From the NCBI GenBank assembly GCA_022846635.1, contig AP025685.1, positions 3,782,001-3,846,000 on the forward strand: DNA of 64,000 nt, written 5' to 3'. The position numbers and the translations under genes were made by a program. The notes beneath the pieces were generated by a model. That model saw only the letters and a list, made by a program, of their open reading frames with translations, ran no database searches and was not told the DNA's origin. Source of the stretch: Salmonella enterica subsp. enterica serovar Choleraesuis (GTDB lineage: Bacteria > Pseudomonadota > Gammaproteobacteria > Enterobacterales > Enterobacteriaceae). How positions within the stretch are numbered: the first letter of the stretch is position 1; every line of letters begins with the position of its first letter. This document shows, in pieces, positions 37,933 to 49,709 of this stretch.

Positions 37933-39582
37933 TCAGGCCCAGACCTGACCGCGGTCCTGCCCCGTTGCCCTTAGCAGCAACGTATTGATTATGCCATCGT
38001 TCAGCACGCTATAGCCCCGCGCATCGAGCGTCATCCGGCACCAGGCTTCCGCCAGCGGCGGCGTGAGATATTGTAATACCTGAGTTCCGGTTGCTATCTG
38101 GGCAAGCTGGTGAGTCAGCCAGCGCGCCTGGCGCTCATCTGGCTTGCGTAATTGGCGTTTAAGCTGACGCCACGCGGTATCGAAATGGCGGTTATGCCCT
38201 TTTACCTCATCACAGGCGCGGCTCAGCTCATCTAAAGCCTCCGGGACCTTAGCCAGCACCCGCAGCACATCCAGGCACATGACGTTACCAGAGCCTTCCC
38301 AGATACTATTAACCGGCATTTCCCGGTAAATGCGCGGCAGCTCGCTCTCTTCGCAATATCCAATACCACCGAGCACCTCCATCGCCTCAGCAACCAGCGG
38401 CATACCCGATTTACAAATGCTGTATTTAGCCGCCGGAGTAAACAACCGGCTCCAGGCTCGCTCAGCCGCTGAAGCGCGCATTTCCCATGCTCTGGCCAGC
38501 CGAAACAGAAATGCGGTCTGTCCTTCAAGCTGTAACGCCATACGGCCCAGGACCTGACGCATTAAAGGCTGATCGATCAAGTTGCGACCAAATACCTGAC
38601 GCTGATGGGCGTGATAAAGAGCAACCGAAAATGCCCGCCTCATTAGCCCATGACTGCCTAGCGCGCAGTCGAAGCGGGTTAAACCGCCCATTTTCAGGAT
38701 TTGACGAACGCCGTCCCCCTCCTCGCCAATCAGCCAGGCCGTGGCATCAAGGAACTCGACTTCGCTGCTGGCATTGGAGCGATTGCCGAGTTTGTCTTTC
38801 AATCGCTCCAGCCGCAGGGCATTTCGACTGCCATCCGGCAGAAAGCGCGGCAGAAAGAAGCAGGAAAGACCACCCTGAGCCTGAGCTAGTACCAGATGTG
38901 CATCACTCTGGGGCACGGAGAAAAACCACTTATGGCCCACCAGCCGGTAGGCCTCGCCGCTGCCGCGCGCGGCTAACGGCTCTGCGCGAGTGGTATTGCT
39001 TAATACGTCGGAACCGCCCTGCTTTTCAGTCATTCCCATGCCAATGAGCAAACCACGCTTCTGACTTCCTGGGACCAGGTGCGGGTCATAGCTTTCCGAC
39101 AGTAAAATATCTCGCCAGGCCGCGAATGGCGCAGGCAGCGCCTCAAGCAGCAATGGCGTGGCGGCAAAGGTCATGGTGACTGGGCACAGAGTTCCCGCCT
39201 CCACCTGTGCGTGAAGTACAAAGCGCGCGGCGCGGGCGACAAAGCTCCCGGCTCTGGCCTGCTCCTGCCAGGGAAGATTATGTACCCGGTTAGCACACAG
39301 ACCCTGCATAAGCAGATGCCATGCCGGATGAAAGCGCACATCATCCAGGCGCTCGCCATCCGGCGCATAGCGCAGCAATTCGGGGGGGTTAACGTTCGCC
39401 AGCCGCCCCAGCTCCAGAGATTCGGCACTCCCCAACTGGGCGCCAATACTGGCCAGTACCTCGCTATCCCATCCTGCACCTTCGCGGGTTAATGCCTCGC
39501 TGAGCGCGCAGTCGGAGAGAAACAGATTGCTGTTTGCCAGAGGACGGGGTTGATTAAATACGGTATGGGTCTGCCAGTTCAT
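37933..39582 (-). CDS. aidB: AidB, adaptive-response flavoprotein (acyl-CoA dehydrogenase family)
   Basis: 549 residues (E. coli 541) of the acyl-CoA dehydrogenase fold with a C-terminal DNA-binding helical domain. Clear AidB motifs are GMGMTEKQGGSDVLSNTTRAE, GHKWFFSVPQSDAHLVLAQ and MEVLGGIGYCEESELPRIYREMPVNSIWEGSG. In E. coli it is induced by Ada and protects DNA from alkylation. The start at 39582 has GGGAGAG upstream and begins MNWQTHTVFNQPRPL as in E. coli. In E. coli the yjfI-yjfC genes lie between rlmB and aidB; here they are absent. Confidence 0.95.
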   Translation of the reverse strand: MNWQTHTVFNQPRPLANSNLFLSDCALSEALTREGAGWDSEVLASIGAQLGSAESLELGRLANVNPPELLRYAPDGERLDDVRFHPAWHLLMQGLCANRVHNLPWQEQARAGSFVARAARFVLHAQVEAGTLCPVTMTFAATPLLLEALPAPFAAWRDILLSESYDPHLVPGSQKRGLLIGMGMTEKQGGSDVLSNTTRAEPLAARGSGEAYRLVGHKWFFSVPQSDAHLVLAQAQGGLSCFFLPRFLPDGSRNALRLERLKDKLGNRSNASSEVEFLDATAWLIGEEGDGVRQILKMGGLTRFDCALGSHGLMRRAFSVALYHAHQRQVFGRNLIDQPLMRQVLGRMALQLEGQTAFLFRLARAWEMRASAAERAWSRLFTPAAKYSICKSGMPLVAEAMEVLGGIGYCEESELPRIYREMPVNSIWEGSGNVMCLDVLRVLAKVPEALDELSRACDEVKGHNRHFDTAWRQLKRQLRKPDERQARWLTHQLAQIATGTQVLQYLTPPLAEAWCRMTLDARGYSVLNDGIINTLLLRATGQDRGQVWA

Positions 39583-39703
39583 AAACTCTCCCGCTGTCGA
39601 ATAGAGCCGTGAATTTCTCCGCCGCACGCACAATGCGTAATAGTGAGAAGTCGACGTCTGGAGCCGATAGTTGAGGGTTTAATTATGGACAGTAGAGAAG
39701 GTT

Positions 39704-39734
39704 TTGCCTGCTTTGCAGTTCACAAAGCAGGCAA
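39704..39734 (-). terminator. 12-bp perfect hairpin seven bases after the rlmB stop
   Basis: TTGCCTGCTTTG (39704-39715) pairs with CAAAGCAGGCAA (39723-39734). On the minus strand no T-run follows, so it may be a 3'-end or processing structure rather than a standard intrinsic terminator. Confidence 0.45.
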
Positions 39735-39741
39735 GGAAGGG

Positions 39742-40476
39742 TTACTTCATGCGCTGGCGCACGGCCTCAAACAGGCAGATGCCGGTAGCAACCGAAACGT
39801 TCAGCGAAGAGACGCTGCCCGCCATTGGAATGCTGATAAGTTCATCGCAATGTTCGCGGGTCAGACGACGCATTCCTTCACCTTCGGCCCCCATAACCAA
39901 CGCCAGCGGTCCGGCCAGTTTACTTTGGTAAAGGTTGTGGTCAGCTTCACCGGCAGTACCGACGATCCAGACGTTTTCTTCTTGCAACAGGCGCATGGTG
40001 CGCGCCAGATTGGTTACCCGAATTAGCGGTACGCTTTCGGCAGCGCCGCAGGCAACTTTCTTCGCCGTGGCGTTAAGTTGGGCTGAGCGATCGCGCGGAA
40101 CGATAACCGCATGCACGCCAGCGGCATCAGCGCTACGCAGGCAGGCCCCCAGGTTATGTGGGTCGGTAACACCATCCAAAATCAGCAGAAACGGTTGCTC
40201 GTGCGCAGCCAGCAGATCCGGCAGATCGTTTTCCTGATACTGACGTCCCGGTTTTACCCTGGCAATAATGCCCTGGTGAACCGCACCTTCAGATTTATCA
40301 TCCAGCCACTGGCGGCTGGCGACCTGAATAATCACGCCCTGGGCCTCCAGCGCATGGATGACCGGCTGCAGGCGCTTATCTTCGCGGCCTTTTAAAATGA
40401 ACACTTCCTGAAAGCGCTCTGGGGCGCGTTCCAACAGGGCCTGCACCGCATGGATGCCGTAAATCATTTCACTCAT
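39742..40476 (-). CDS. rlmB: 23S rRNA (guanosine2251-2'-O)-methyltransferase RlmB
   Basis: 244 residues (E. coli 243), a SPOUT-family enzyme. The N-terminal domain recognises the 23S rRNA P-loop region, and the C-terminal trefoil knot carries the motifs [31 protein letters not shown] and [22 protein letters not shown] that bind S-adenosylmethionine. It forms Gm2251. It is downstream of rnr in the nsrR-rnr-rlmB group, with a hairpin in the 108-bp gap. Confidence 0.96.
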   Translation of the reverse strand: MSEMIYGIHAVQALLERAPERFQEVFILKGREDKRLQPVIHALEAQGVIIQVASRQWLDDKSEGAVHQGIIARVKPGRQYQENDLPDLLAAHEQPFLLILDGVTDPHNLGACLRSADAAGVHAVIVPRDRSAQLNATAKKVACGAAESVPLIRVTNLARTMRLLQEENVWIVGTAGEADHNLYQSKLAGPLALVMGAEGEGMRRLTREHCDELISIPMAGSVSSLNVSVATGICLFEAVRQRMK

Positions 40477-40552
40477 TTAAGGTACTCACAGGCGGCAGCG
40501 GCTGCCGCATTGTTCAATAAGGTTACTTTTACCGGCCGCTTATCTAACGTAA

Positions 40553-40577
40553 TGAGCCAGGCCGCTGGCCTGGCTCA
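40553..40577 (-). other. 11-bp perfect hairpin seven bases after the rnr stop
   Basis: TGAGCCAGGCC (40553-40563) pairs with GGCCTGGCTCA (40567-40577) around GCT. It has no T-tract on the minus strand and lies inside the rnr-rlmB spacer, so it may stabilise or separate the two coding parts of one transcript. Confidence 0.45.
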
Positions 40578-40584
40578 CCGTCAA

Positions 40585-43008
40585 TTACCCGGTTTCTTTT
40601 TTGGAACGTTTGGCTCTAGTGCCCGAAGAGCTTCTCCGGGAACGAGTTGGTGACTTTTTAGCACCGCCCTTTTTCGCTCCGGCCTCGCCATCTTTAGGGG
40701 TACGGAACGCGCTATCCGGCTCGAAGTTAACCCGCTTGCCCGCCTGGCGGCGTTTTTTGCCGGTTTCACTGCTGCCTTTTTTAGACCGTTCGCGCGCCGT
40801 TTTACCTACATTACGCGGGCCGCGTTCGCTGGAGATAAGCGAGAAGTCTATTTTACGCTCGTCCATATTGACCGCTTCGACTTTCACTTCAACTTTGTCG
40901 CCCAGGCGATAGGTATTACCACCTGACTCACCAATCAGGCGCTGCCCGACCTGGTCAAAGCGATAGTAGTCGTTATCCAGCGACGATACGTGCACCAGAC
41001 CGTCGATGAACAGCTCATTGAGACGAACAAAGAAACCAAAGCCCGTCACGCTTGAGATGACGCCATTAAATACCTGGCCTACCTGATCCAGCATAAAGTC
41101 GCACTTCAGCCAGTCGGCAACTTCCCGGGTGGCCTCATCGGCGCGGCGTTCGGTCATCGAACAGTGCTGACCGAGCTGCAACATCTCTTCCATCGAATAA
41201 TGCCAGGCACCGCTTGAACGTCCCAGATCTTCAATGCCTTCTTGCTTCGCCAGCAGGTATTTAATACCGCGATGCAAAGAGAGATCAGGATAGCGGCGGA
41301 TTGGCGAGGTGAAGTGCCCGTAAGAAGGCAGTGCCAGGCCAAAGTGACCGCGGTTTTCCGGATCGTAAATCGCCTGCTTCATTGAGCGCAGCAGCATGGT
41401 CTGCAACATTTCGTGGTCAGGACGGTCGGCAATGCTGTCCAGCAGCTCGGCATAGTCGCCCGGCTGCGGTTTATTACCGCCCGGCAATTCCAGGCCAAGC
41501 TCAGCCAGTACCGAACGGAAAGAGGTGATGGCCTCTGTGGTCGGACGGTCGTGTACACGGAACAGCGCTGGTTCTTTGTATTTCTCCATCAGACGCGCTG
41601 CGGAGACGTTCGCCAGGATCATGCACTCTTCAATCAGCTTGTGAGCGTCGTTACGCTCGGAAAGCTCGATGCGTTCAATGCGGCGCTCAGCGTTAAAGAT
41701 AAACTTCGCTTCTTCGCTCTCAAATGAGATGCCGCCGCGCTGACCGCGCGCTTCATCCAGCACTTTGTAGAGGTTATGCAGCTCTTCCAGATGCGGTACC
41801 AGCGGCTGGTACTGAGCGCGTAAATCCTGGTCGCCCTGCAAAATATTCCACACCTTGGTGTAAGTCAGGCGAGCGTGAGAGCTCATGACTGCTTCATAGA
41901 AAGTGTAGGATGAAAGCATCCCACGCTTAGAAATAGTCATTTCGCAAACCATACACAGGCGGTCAACCTGAGGGTTCAGCGAGCACAGGCCGTTGGATAA
42001 TACCTCCGGCAGCATAGGAATAACCTGCGATGGGAAGTAAACCGAAGTACCGCGCTTGTGGGCTTCGTCATCCAGCGGGGTGCCTGGGCGCACGTAATAG
42101 CTGACGTCGGCAATGGCAACCCACAGGCGCCAGCCGCCGCCGCGTTTCTTCTCACAGAATACGGCGTCATCGAAGTCACGAGCGTCTTCGCCATCAATAG
42201 TGACCAGCGGGAGATCGCGCAGATCGACGCGGCCAATTTTGGCCTCTTCCGGCACCGTTTCTTTCAGTGATGAGATCTGTTTCTCTACCGCTTCTGGCCA
42301 GACATAAGGAATTTCGTGAGTGCGCAGGGCCATATCCACGGCCATGCCGGTGCCCATGTTGTCACCCAGAACTTCAACAATCTTACCGATAGCTTTAGTG
42401 CGGCGGGTTGGGCGCTGGGTCAGTTCGACCACCACCACAAACCCCATACGCGCACCCTGAACCTCTTCCGGCGGAATCAGGATGTCAAAGCTCAGGCGGC
42501 TGTCGTCAGGTACCACAAAGCCAACGCCCGCTTCGGTAAAGTAGCGGCCAACTATCTGGCTGTTTTTTGGCACCAGCACGCGCACGATACGCGCTTCACG
42601 ACGTCCTTTACGATCATTACCCAGCGGCTGAACCAGAACCTGGTCGCCGTGGATGCAGCGCTTCATCTCTTCAGATGACAGATACAAATCATCTTTACGG
42701 CCTTCAACCCGCAGGAACCCATAGCCATCGCGATGGCCAATAACGGTACCTTTGACCAGGTCAAGGCGTTCCGGCAGCGCATAGCACTGACGGCGGGTAA
42801 ATACTAACTGCCCGTCACGCTCCATGGCGCGCAGGCGGCGGCGCAGCCCTTCAAGCTGCTCTTCACCTTCAATATTCAGTTCAACAGCCAGCTCTTCGCG
42901 GCTGGCCGGTTTTTCACGTTTAGTCAGGTGTTCGAGAATATATTCCCGGCTAGGGATAGGATTCGCGTATTTCTCGGCTTCGCGTTCCTGGAATGGATCT
43001 TGTGACAT
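40585..43008 (-). CDS. rnr: Ribonuclease R
   Basis: 807 residues (E. coli 813). Order of domains: helix-turn-helix and two cold-shock domains (residues about 1-220), RNB catalytic domain (about 260-590) with the metal-binding [13 protein letters not shown]1 domain (about 645-725), and a Lys/Arg/Ser-rich tail (about 730-807). RNase R degrades structured RNA 3' to 5' and acts in rRNA quality control and with tmRNA. It starts 43 bp after nsrR. The basic tail, which controls stability by acetylation in E. coli, is present. Confidence 0.97.
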   Translation of the reverse strand: MSQDPFQEREAEKYANPIPSREYILEHLTKREKPASREELAVELNIEGEEQLEGLRRRLRAMERDGQLVFTRRQCYALPERLDLVKGTVIGHRDGYGFLRVEGRKDDLYLSSEEMKRCIHGDQVLVQPLGNDRKGRREARIVRVLVPKNSQIVGRYFTEAGVGFVVPDDSRLSFDILIPPEEVQGARMGFVVVVELTQRPTRRTKAIGKIVEVLGDNMGTGMAVDMALRTHEIPYVWPEAVEKQISSLKETVPEEAKIGRVDLRDLPLVTIDGEDARDFDDAVFCEKKRGGGWRLWVAIADVSYYVRPGTPLDDEAHKRGTSVYFPSQVIPMLPEVLSNGLCSLNPQVDRLCMVCEMTISKRGMLSSYTFYEAVMSSHARLTYTKVWNILQGDQDLRAQYQPLVPHLEELHNLYKVLDEARGQRGGISFESEEAKFIFNAERRIERIELSERNDAHKLIEECMILANVSAARLMEKYKEPALFRVHDRPTTEAITSFRSVLAELGLELPGGNKPQPGDYAELLDSIADRPDHEMLQTMLLRSMKQAIYDPENRGHFGLALPSYGHFTSPIRRYPDLSLHRGIKYLLAKQEGIEDLGRSSGAWHYSMEEMLQLGQHCSMTERRADEATREVADWLKCDFMLDQVGQVFNGVISSVTGFGFFVRLNELFIDGLVHVSSLDNDYYRFDQVGQRLIGESGGNTYRLGDKVEVKVEAVNMDERKIDFSLISSERGPRNVGKTARERSKKGSSETGKKRRQAGKRVNFEPDSAFRTPKDGEAGAKKGGAKKSPTRSRRSSSGTRAKRSKKETG

Positions 43009-43051
43009 ATCGGGTCCTCCGTTGTCATCCGCGGGCGGAACAGAACAGCGG

Positions 43052-43477
43052 CTATTCCACCTTAAGTAATTGGTAAAGTGGTTGGTTATCCACCACTAAA
43101 TCGGCGAGCGTATATTTGTCCAGCTCTTCAAGAAAGCGCGCCACGCCGCCGGAAAGCACTTGCTTTAGCCGACAGGCCGGGGTGATGTGGCAAAACTCAC
43201 TGCTGCAGTTAACCAGCGAAAGCGGTTCGAGATCGCGCACCACGTCGCCCACACGAATGCTGGGTGCTGGTCTGCCCAGGCGAATACCGCCATTTTTTCC
43301 GCGCACCGCGGTGACATAACCGGCCCGGCTCAGCTGATTGATAATTTTCACCATATGGTTACGGGAAACACCATAGACCTCAGTAACCTCGGAAATACTG
43401 GTCATCTGGCCTTCTGGCAGCGAGGCCATATAAATCAGCGCCCGTAATCCATAATCCGTAAAACTCGTTAACTGCAC
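43052..43477 (-). CDS. nsrR: Nitric-oxide-sensing transcriptional repressor NsrR
   Basis: 141 residues of the Rrf2 family, the same as E. coli NsrR. The winged helix covers about residues 1-75 ([34 protein letters not shown]), and the cluster ligands are Cys91, Cys96 and Cys102 ([13 protein letters not shown]). NO damages the Fe-S cluster and lifts repression of genes such as ytfE, whose operator is at 27.76 kb. I chose the GTG at 43477, with GAGG upstream, to match the E. coli N-terminus ([16 protein letters not shown]). A 320-bp region with the purA terminator separates it from purA. Confidence 0.96.
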   Translation of the reverse strand: MQLTSFTDYGLRALIYMASLPEGQMTSISEVTEVYGVSRNHMVKIINQLSRAGYVTAVRGKNGGIRLGRPAPSIRVGDVVRDLEPLSLVNCSSEFCHITPACRLKQVLSGGVARFLEELDKYTLADLVVDNQPLYQLLKVE

Positions 43478-43772
43478 ATCAACCTCAATTTTGGAGAGCA
43501 AACCGCAACATGTAAGCGGATCAATAGCAAAGACTCACGACTAAGCCGTTTATACATCTTGCCCATTGCAAGCTGCACCTGGCGACACTGCGCCGATTTT
43601 GCATCCCGGACTCGTCAATTGTCGCAAAATTTTTGATACCAGTCAGACCACGCTCACCGCTGACTTAGATAACGCGGGAGACGCCCGGTAAAGACATTGA
43701 TGCTATTGATGATAAACCAGCCAGCAGACAGGCCGCTAATTTATTTGATAAAGGATGGGGGAAATTGAAGAG

Positions 43773-43800
43773 AAGGGGCGAAAAATCGCCCCTTTTTATC
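43773..43800 (-). terminator. Hairpin/terminator downstream of purA
   Basis: AAGGGGCGA (43773-43781) pairs with TCGCCCCTT (43786-43794). Five T lie on the plus-strand side and only TTCTCTTC on the minus side, so it is asymmetric. It is one base past the purA stop. The rest of the nsrR-purA gap (43478-43772) shows no gene. Confidence 0.55.
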
Positions 43801-43801
43801 A

Positions 43802-45389
<1,588 letters not shown>

Positions 45390-45402
45390 GCCTGTATCCA
45401 TC

Positions 45403-45470
45403 AAAAAAAAGAGCCGGTAGTCACCGACTCTGATTTACCGGCAATTCAGGAGAGGCTCCTGTGAACTGCC
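45403..45470 (-). promoter_or_regulatory. Candidate transcription attenuator in the yjeT leader
   Basis: Read on the minus strand. (1) GGCAGTTC-AC-AGGAG pairs with CTCCT-GAATTGCC (45438-45470), about 13 bp with a 2-nt bulge. (2) GCCGGTA pairs perfectly with TACCGGC, 7 bp, using the end of element 1 and the 3' arm of the terminator. (3) AGAGTCGGT pairs with ACCGGCTCT (45410-45431), 9 bp with one G-U, followed by eight T. Pairing 2 excludes both 1 and 3. The T-run ends 13 nt before the yjeT start. A G-U pair makes stem 3 better on this strand than on the other. Confidence 0.6.
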
Positions 45471-45550
45471 GAAATTTTACCAACCAATAATCAGATCTAT
45501 TCACGCGGCGGATGCTTTTGGCTCTGACCAAAGCTTTGCCCCCCGCAACG

Positions 45551-45579
45551 AAAAAGAGCCGGTTTAAAAACCGGCTCTT
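45551..45579 (-). terminator. Intrinsic terminator downstream of hflC
   Basis: AAGAGCCGGTTT pairs with AAACCGGCTCTT (within 45554-45579), and on the minus strand five T follow. It ends the hfq-hflX-hflK-hflC transcripts. Its arm AGAGCCGGT recurs in the yjeT leader terminator. Confidence 0.9.
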
Positions 45580-45598
45580 GATTCCGTGGAACGGCAGT

Positions 45599-46603
45599 TT
45601 AGCGTGAACTATGCTGCGGCGTCTTCATATAGCGGAAGAAATCGTTCTCTGGGCTTAAAACCATCACATCCTGGTTAGACTTGAAGCTGTTTTCGTAAGC
45701 ACGCAGGCTACGAATAAAAGCGTAGAAGTCCGGATCCTGGCTGAAGGCATCGGCAAACAGTTTCGCTGCCTCAGCATCGCCTTCACCGCGAGTAATACGC
45801 GCCTGACGCTCAGCTTCTGCCAAAGTACGAGTGACTTCATAGTCGGCACCAGCACGCAGTTTTTCAGCTTCTTCCTGACCCTGTGAACGATGGCGACGGG
45901 CAACCGCTTCACGCTCAGCGCGCATACGGTTGTAAATAGCCTCGGACACTTCGGTCGGCAGGTTGATCTGCTTAATCCGTACGTCAACCACTTCAATACC
46001 CAGAGCGGCCATACTATTCGGGTTAATCACCGGAACTTTGCCGTTAGTCTCTTCGGTAATGCGCGCCGCCGCGGAAGCGATAGCGTCATCCGCAGCCTGG
46101 GTCTGAACTTCATCATCGCCGCCCGCAGAACCTGAGTTCAGCGCTTCACGAACATCCAGCGTCAAACGACCGCGGGAGTCAGTAACGATGTCTTTAACAT
46201 CCAGACGGCCAATTTCAGAACGCAAACGGTCGCTAAATTTACGTTTCAGCAGTACCTCAGCCTGGGAGATATCGCCACCACCGGTTGCCAGGTAGTAACG
46301 GCTAAAGTCGCTGATACGCCATTTAATATAGGAATCGACAATCAGGTCTTTCTTCTCTTTGGTGACGAAGCGATCGGCCTGGTTATCCATAGTCTGGATA
46401 CGCGCATCCAGCATTTTTACCGACTCGATAACCGGTATTTTAAAATGCAGGCCTGGGGCATATACCAGAGGTTTATTCTCATCATCACGCAGAACCTTAC
46501 CAAACCGCAGCGTGATACCGCGCTCGCCCTCTTTTACAACAAAGATGGAAGAGTAGAGCACCACCAGCACGATGATAATGATAGCAATTACTGACTTACG
46601 CAT
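45599..46603 (-). CDS. hflC: HflC, FtsH-modulating SPFH membrane protein
   Basis: 334 residues, the same as E. coli HflC. An N-terminal membrane anchor (about residues 3-20) precedes an SPFH/band-7 domain and a long helical region (YNRMRAEREAVARRHRSQGQEEAEKLR). With HflK it forms a large ring-like periplasmic cage around the FtsH protease and limits its action on membrane substrates. It starts 2 bp after the hflK stop codon. A terminator follows. Confidence 0.97.
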   Translation of the reverse strand: MRKSVIAIIIIVLVVLYSSIFVVKEGERGITLRFGKVLRDDENKPLVYAPGLHFKIPVIESVKMLDARIQTMDNQADRFVTKEKKDLIVDSYIKWRISDFSRYYLATGGGDISQAEVLLKRKFSDRLRSEIGRLDVKDIVTDSRGRLTLDVREALNSGSAGGDDEVQTQAADDAIASAAARITEETNGKVPVINPNSMAALGIEVVDVRIKQINLPTEVSEAIYNRMRAEREAVARRHRSQGQEEAEKLRAGADYEVTRTLAEAERQARITRGEGDAEAAKLFADAFSQDPDFYAFIRSLRAYENSFKSNQDVMVLSPENDFFRYMKTPQHSSR

Positions 46604-46605
46604 CG

Positions 46606-47874
46606 TTATTCGCTCCCCTGACGCTGGTAGTCGTTGCGCTGCGCGTTAGCGCGACGCTGGTCCATGATATCGCCATCGGTAGCCGATGAACTGTTCTTGC
46701 TGGCGCTGGTACCGGAATTTGAAGATGCCGCCGGCGGCAGACGCAAAATATCGTCATCGCGGCTGACCGACTTTGCCGGTGCACCGGCTGCTCCTTTCAG
46801 CATCTGATCCAGCGGCAGAACCATCAGGTTGCTACCCTTGTCGTTAACCAGCACTTTGCGGGTGTGGCTGAGGACTTTTTCCATGGTTTCGATGTACAGA
46901 CGTTCGCGGGTAATTTCCGGCGCGGCTTTATATTCCGGCAGGATTTTCGCGAAGCGAGCAACCTCACCCTGCGCTTCCAGAACGGTCTGAGTCTTATAGG
47001 CGCGAGCTTCTTCCAGAATACGCTGAGCCTGACCGTTAGCGCGCGGCTGAACTTCGTTGGTATAAGCTTCAGCTTCACGGATGTATTGCTGTTCGTTTTC
47101 ACGCGCAGCGATGGCATCATCGAATGCTGACTTAACCTCTTCCGGCGGACGAGCGGCCTGGAAGTTCACGTCCAGCAGCGTAATCCCCATGTTGTATGGC
47201 TTGATAGTTTCCTCAAGCTCACGCTGGGTATCACTACGAATAATGGTACGGCCTTCAGTCAGGATTTTATCCATCGTGTATTTACCGATAACACCACGCA
47301 GGGCGCTGTCGGTCGCCTGACGCAGGCTGTCGTCAGGGCTGGTCACGCTAAACAGATAGCGCTGAGGATCGGTAATCCGGTATTGCACGTTCATTTCAAC
47401 GCGCACCACGTTTTCATCAGAGGTCAGCATTACGCCAGAGGCCGCAAGCTCACGCACCGATTCCACGTTGACCGGAGTAACTTCATCAATAAAGGTAGGT
47501 TTCCAGTTCAGGCCCGGCTCTACCAGATGGCTGAACTTACCAAAGCGAGTCACTGCGCCGCGCTCTGCTTCTTTAATGGTATAGAAGCCGCTGGCAGCCC
47601 AAATAACGACTACAGCCGCCGCTGCAATCCCGACAATGCGCCCGCCGAGATGGGGCATTGGGTTCTGGCTGCCACCGCCATTGCCGCTATTGCCTTTACC
47701 ACCGCCGAATCCGCCCAGTTTTTTACTTAGTTTGCGGAAAATATCATCCAGATCGGGAGGCCCCTGATCGCGCCCTCCCTTATTATTGTCATTCCCCCCA
47801 GAGTTGCCGCCAGGCTTGCTGCTTCCCCACGGGTCGCGGTCCTGTCCGTTGTTACCGGGCTGATTCCACGCCAT
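46606..47874 (-). CDS. hflK: HflK, FtsH-modulating SPFH membrane protein
   Basis: 422 residues (E. coli 419). A Gly/Asn-rich cytoplasmic N-terminus (about residues 1-75) precedes a single membrane helix (about 80-98), the SPFH domain, and a helical region. The C-terminus is low-complexity (SSNSGTSASKNSS). It works with HflC as a regulator of FtsH. It lies 52 bp after hflX in the amiB-mutL-miaA-hfq-hflXKC run. Confidence 0.97.
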   Translation of the reverse strand: MAWNQPGNNGQDRDPWGSSKPGGNSGGNDNNKGGRDQGPPDLDDIFRKLSKKLGGFGGGKGNSGNGGGSQNPMPHLGGRIVGIAAAAVVVIWAASGFYTIKEAERGAVTRFGKFSHLVEPGLNWKPTFIDEVTPVNVESVRELAASGVMLTSDENVVRVEMNVQYRITDPQRYLFSVTSPDDSLRQATDSALRGVIGKYTMDKILTEGRTIIRSDTQRELEETIKPYNMGITLLDVNFQAARPPEEVKSAFDDAIAARENEQQYIREAEAYTNEVQPRANGQAQRILEEARAYKTQTVLEAQGEVARFAKILPEYKAAPEITRERLYIETMEKVLSHTRKVLVNDKGSNLMVLPLDQMLKGAAGAPAKSVSRDDDILRLPPAASSNSGTSASKNSSSATDGDIMDQRRANAQRNDYQRQGSE

Positions 47875-47926
47875 GTTTATGCTCCATATTTGTTGTGCGG
47901 TGATACCCCCCAGAGGGGGAAGGTCT

Positions 47927-49225
47927 TCAGTTTACTGAGGCCGGTTCGACCAAATACTCCTGTAGTGCCGGCTCCTGCTTGCAGAGGCGATGCCACTCCA
48001 CGATGGGCATGCGAATCTGCAATCCCACGCAGCCATCTTCCTGCAGCCATTCTTTCTCAATTGCCTGAAGCTGATAAAAACGACTCCGCAGACGCCCGGC
48101 TTCCGGAGGCAGCAGCAGCGTGTGCTGTGCCAGCTCACCGGCCAGACGTTCCGTCAGAGCCTGAAAAAGCAAATCAACCCCTTCACCGGTATGCGCCGAA
48201 AGCCATACCCGCTGCGGGACATTTTCTTCATCTCTATCAATACGCGGGACAAAATCATCCAGCATATCTATTTTGTTCATCACCATCAGGGTGGGGATTT
48301 CATCGGCCTCAATCTCTTCGAGTACCGTATCCACCGCAGCAATGTTTTCCTGCACCCGCACATCTGCGGCATCCACTACGTGCAGCAACAGCGTCGCCTG
48401 ACGTGTTTCCTGAAGCGTCGCCTTAAACGCCGCCACTAAATCGTGGGGCAAATGGCGAATAAAACCTACCGTATCAGCCAGCACCGCATCCCCGACATCG
48501 GCCACTTCAATGCGCCGCAACGTTGGGTCCAGCGTCGCAAAGAGCTGGTCAGCGGAATAAACCTTAGCTGAAGTAATCTGGTTAAACAGGGAGGATTTCC
48601 CGGCGTTGGTATAACCCACGAGTGAGAGCGTTGGCAGCTCTGCGCGGGTACGCGCGCGGCGACCTTGTTCACGCTGTTTCTCGACTTTAGCCAGCCGCCC
48701 CTGAATCTGCATGATTCTGTCACGCAGTAAACGGCGGTCAGTTTCCAGCTGGGTTTCACCAGGGCCGCGTAAACCGATACCACCTTTCTGACGTTCAAGG
48801 TGCGTCCAGCCGCGAACAAGTCGCGTAGCCAGGTGGCGCAACTGCGCCAGCTCAACCTGCAGCTTCCCTTCATGGGTGCGGGCACGCTGAGCAAAAATAT
48901 CTAAAATAAGTCCGGTGCGATCAATTACCCGGCACTGACATAGCGCTTCAAGATTACGCTCTTGCGCGGGGGTCAATGCGTGGTTAAAAAGCACAACCGA
49001 TGCCCCGGTAGCTTTCACGGCGTCGGCAATTTCACAGGCTTTACCTTCGCCAACAAAAAACTTCGGATGCGGAGCTTTGCGGGTTCCGGTAACAACCTGA
49101 AGGGCTTCTACGCCGGCTGATGACACCAGGGATTCAAACTCCTGGAGATCTTCAGTATCTCTATCCTGCGTATACCAGATGTGCACCAGCACCGCCTGCT
49201 CACCGCCATCATATCGGTCAAACAA
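47927..49225 (-). CDS. hflX: Ribosome-splitting GTPase HflX
   Basis: 432 residues (E. coli 426). An N-terminal HflX domain with the glycine-rich GIGLRGPGETQLETDRR precedes an Obg-type GTPase domain: G1 GYTNAGKSS, G3 DTVGF, G4 NKID, and a C-terminal domain. It rescues stalled ribosomes by splitting subunits under heat or antibiotic stress. The start is TTG with GAGAGG upstream, which I think is also used in E. coli. It lies 76 bp after hfq. Confidence 0.96.
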   Translation of the reverse strand: MFDRYDGGEQAVLVHIWYTQDRDTEDLQEFESLVSSAGVEALQVVTGTRKAPHPKFFVGEGKACEIADAVKATGASVVLFNHALTPAQERNLEALCQCRVIDRTGLILDIFAQRARTHEGKLQVELAQLRHLATRLVRGWTHLERQKGGIGLRGPGETQLETDRRLLRDRIMQIQGRLAKVEKQREQGRRARTRAELPTLSLVGYTNAGKSSLFNQITSAKVYSADQLFATLDPTLRRIEVADVGDAVLADTVGFIRHLPHDLVAAFKATLQETRQATLLLHVVDAADVRVQENIAAVDTVLEEIEADEIPTLMVMNKIDMLDDFVPRIDRDEENVPQRVWLSAHTGEGVDLLFQALTERLAGELAQHTLLLPPEAGRLRSRFYQLQAIEKEWLQEDGCVGLQIRMPIVEWHRLCKQEPALQEYLVEPASVN

Positions 49226-49301
49226 GCTTTATAACCTCTCAAAATACCAGCGGGGAACACAGATGTACTGGTTCCCCGTCGTGGAACAACAGCCATCTAC
49301 C

Positions 49302-49622
<321 letters not shown>

Positions 49623-49709
49623 TTATATGCTTGTTGTTTGTACTCAAGAACCGGTTAGGTTCTGAAAAGCTACGAAAATTCGCGCACCAGACTAATCAAT
49701 TGTACACGT

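Noticed and set aside
45421-45504. 27-codon GTG-started leader peptide in front of yjeT
   Set aside because: No Shine-Dalgarno sequence and no run of regulatory codons; noted with the attenuator but not called a gene.
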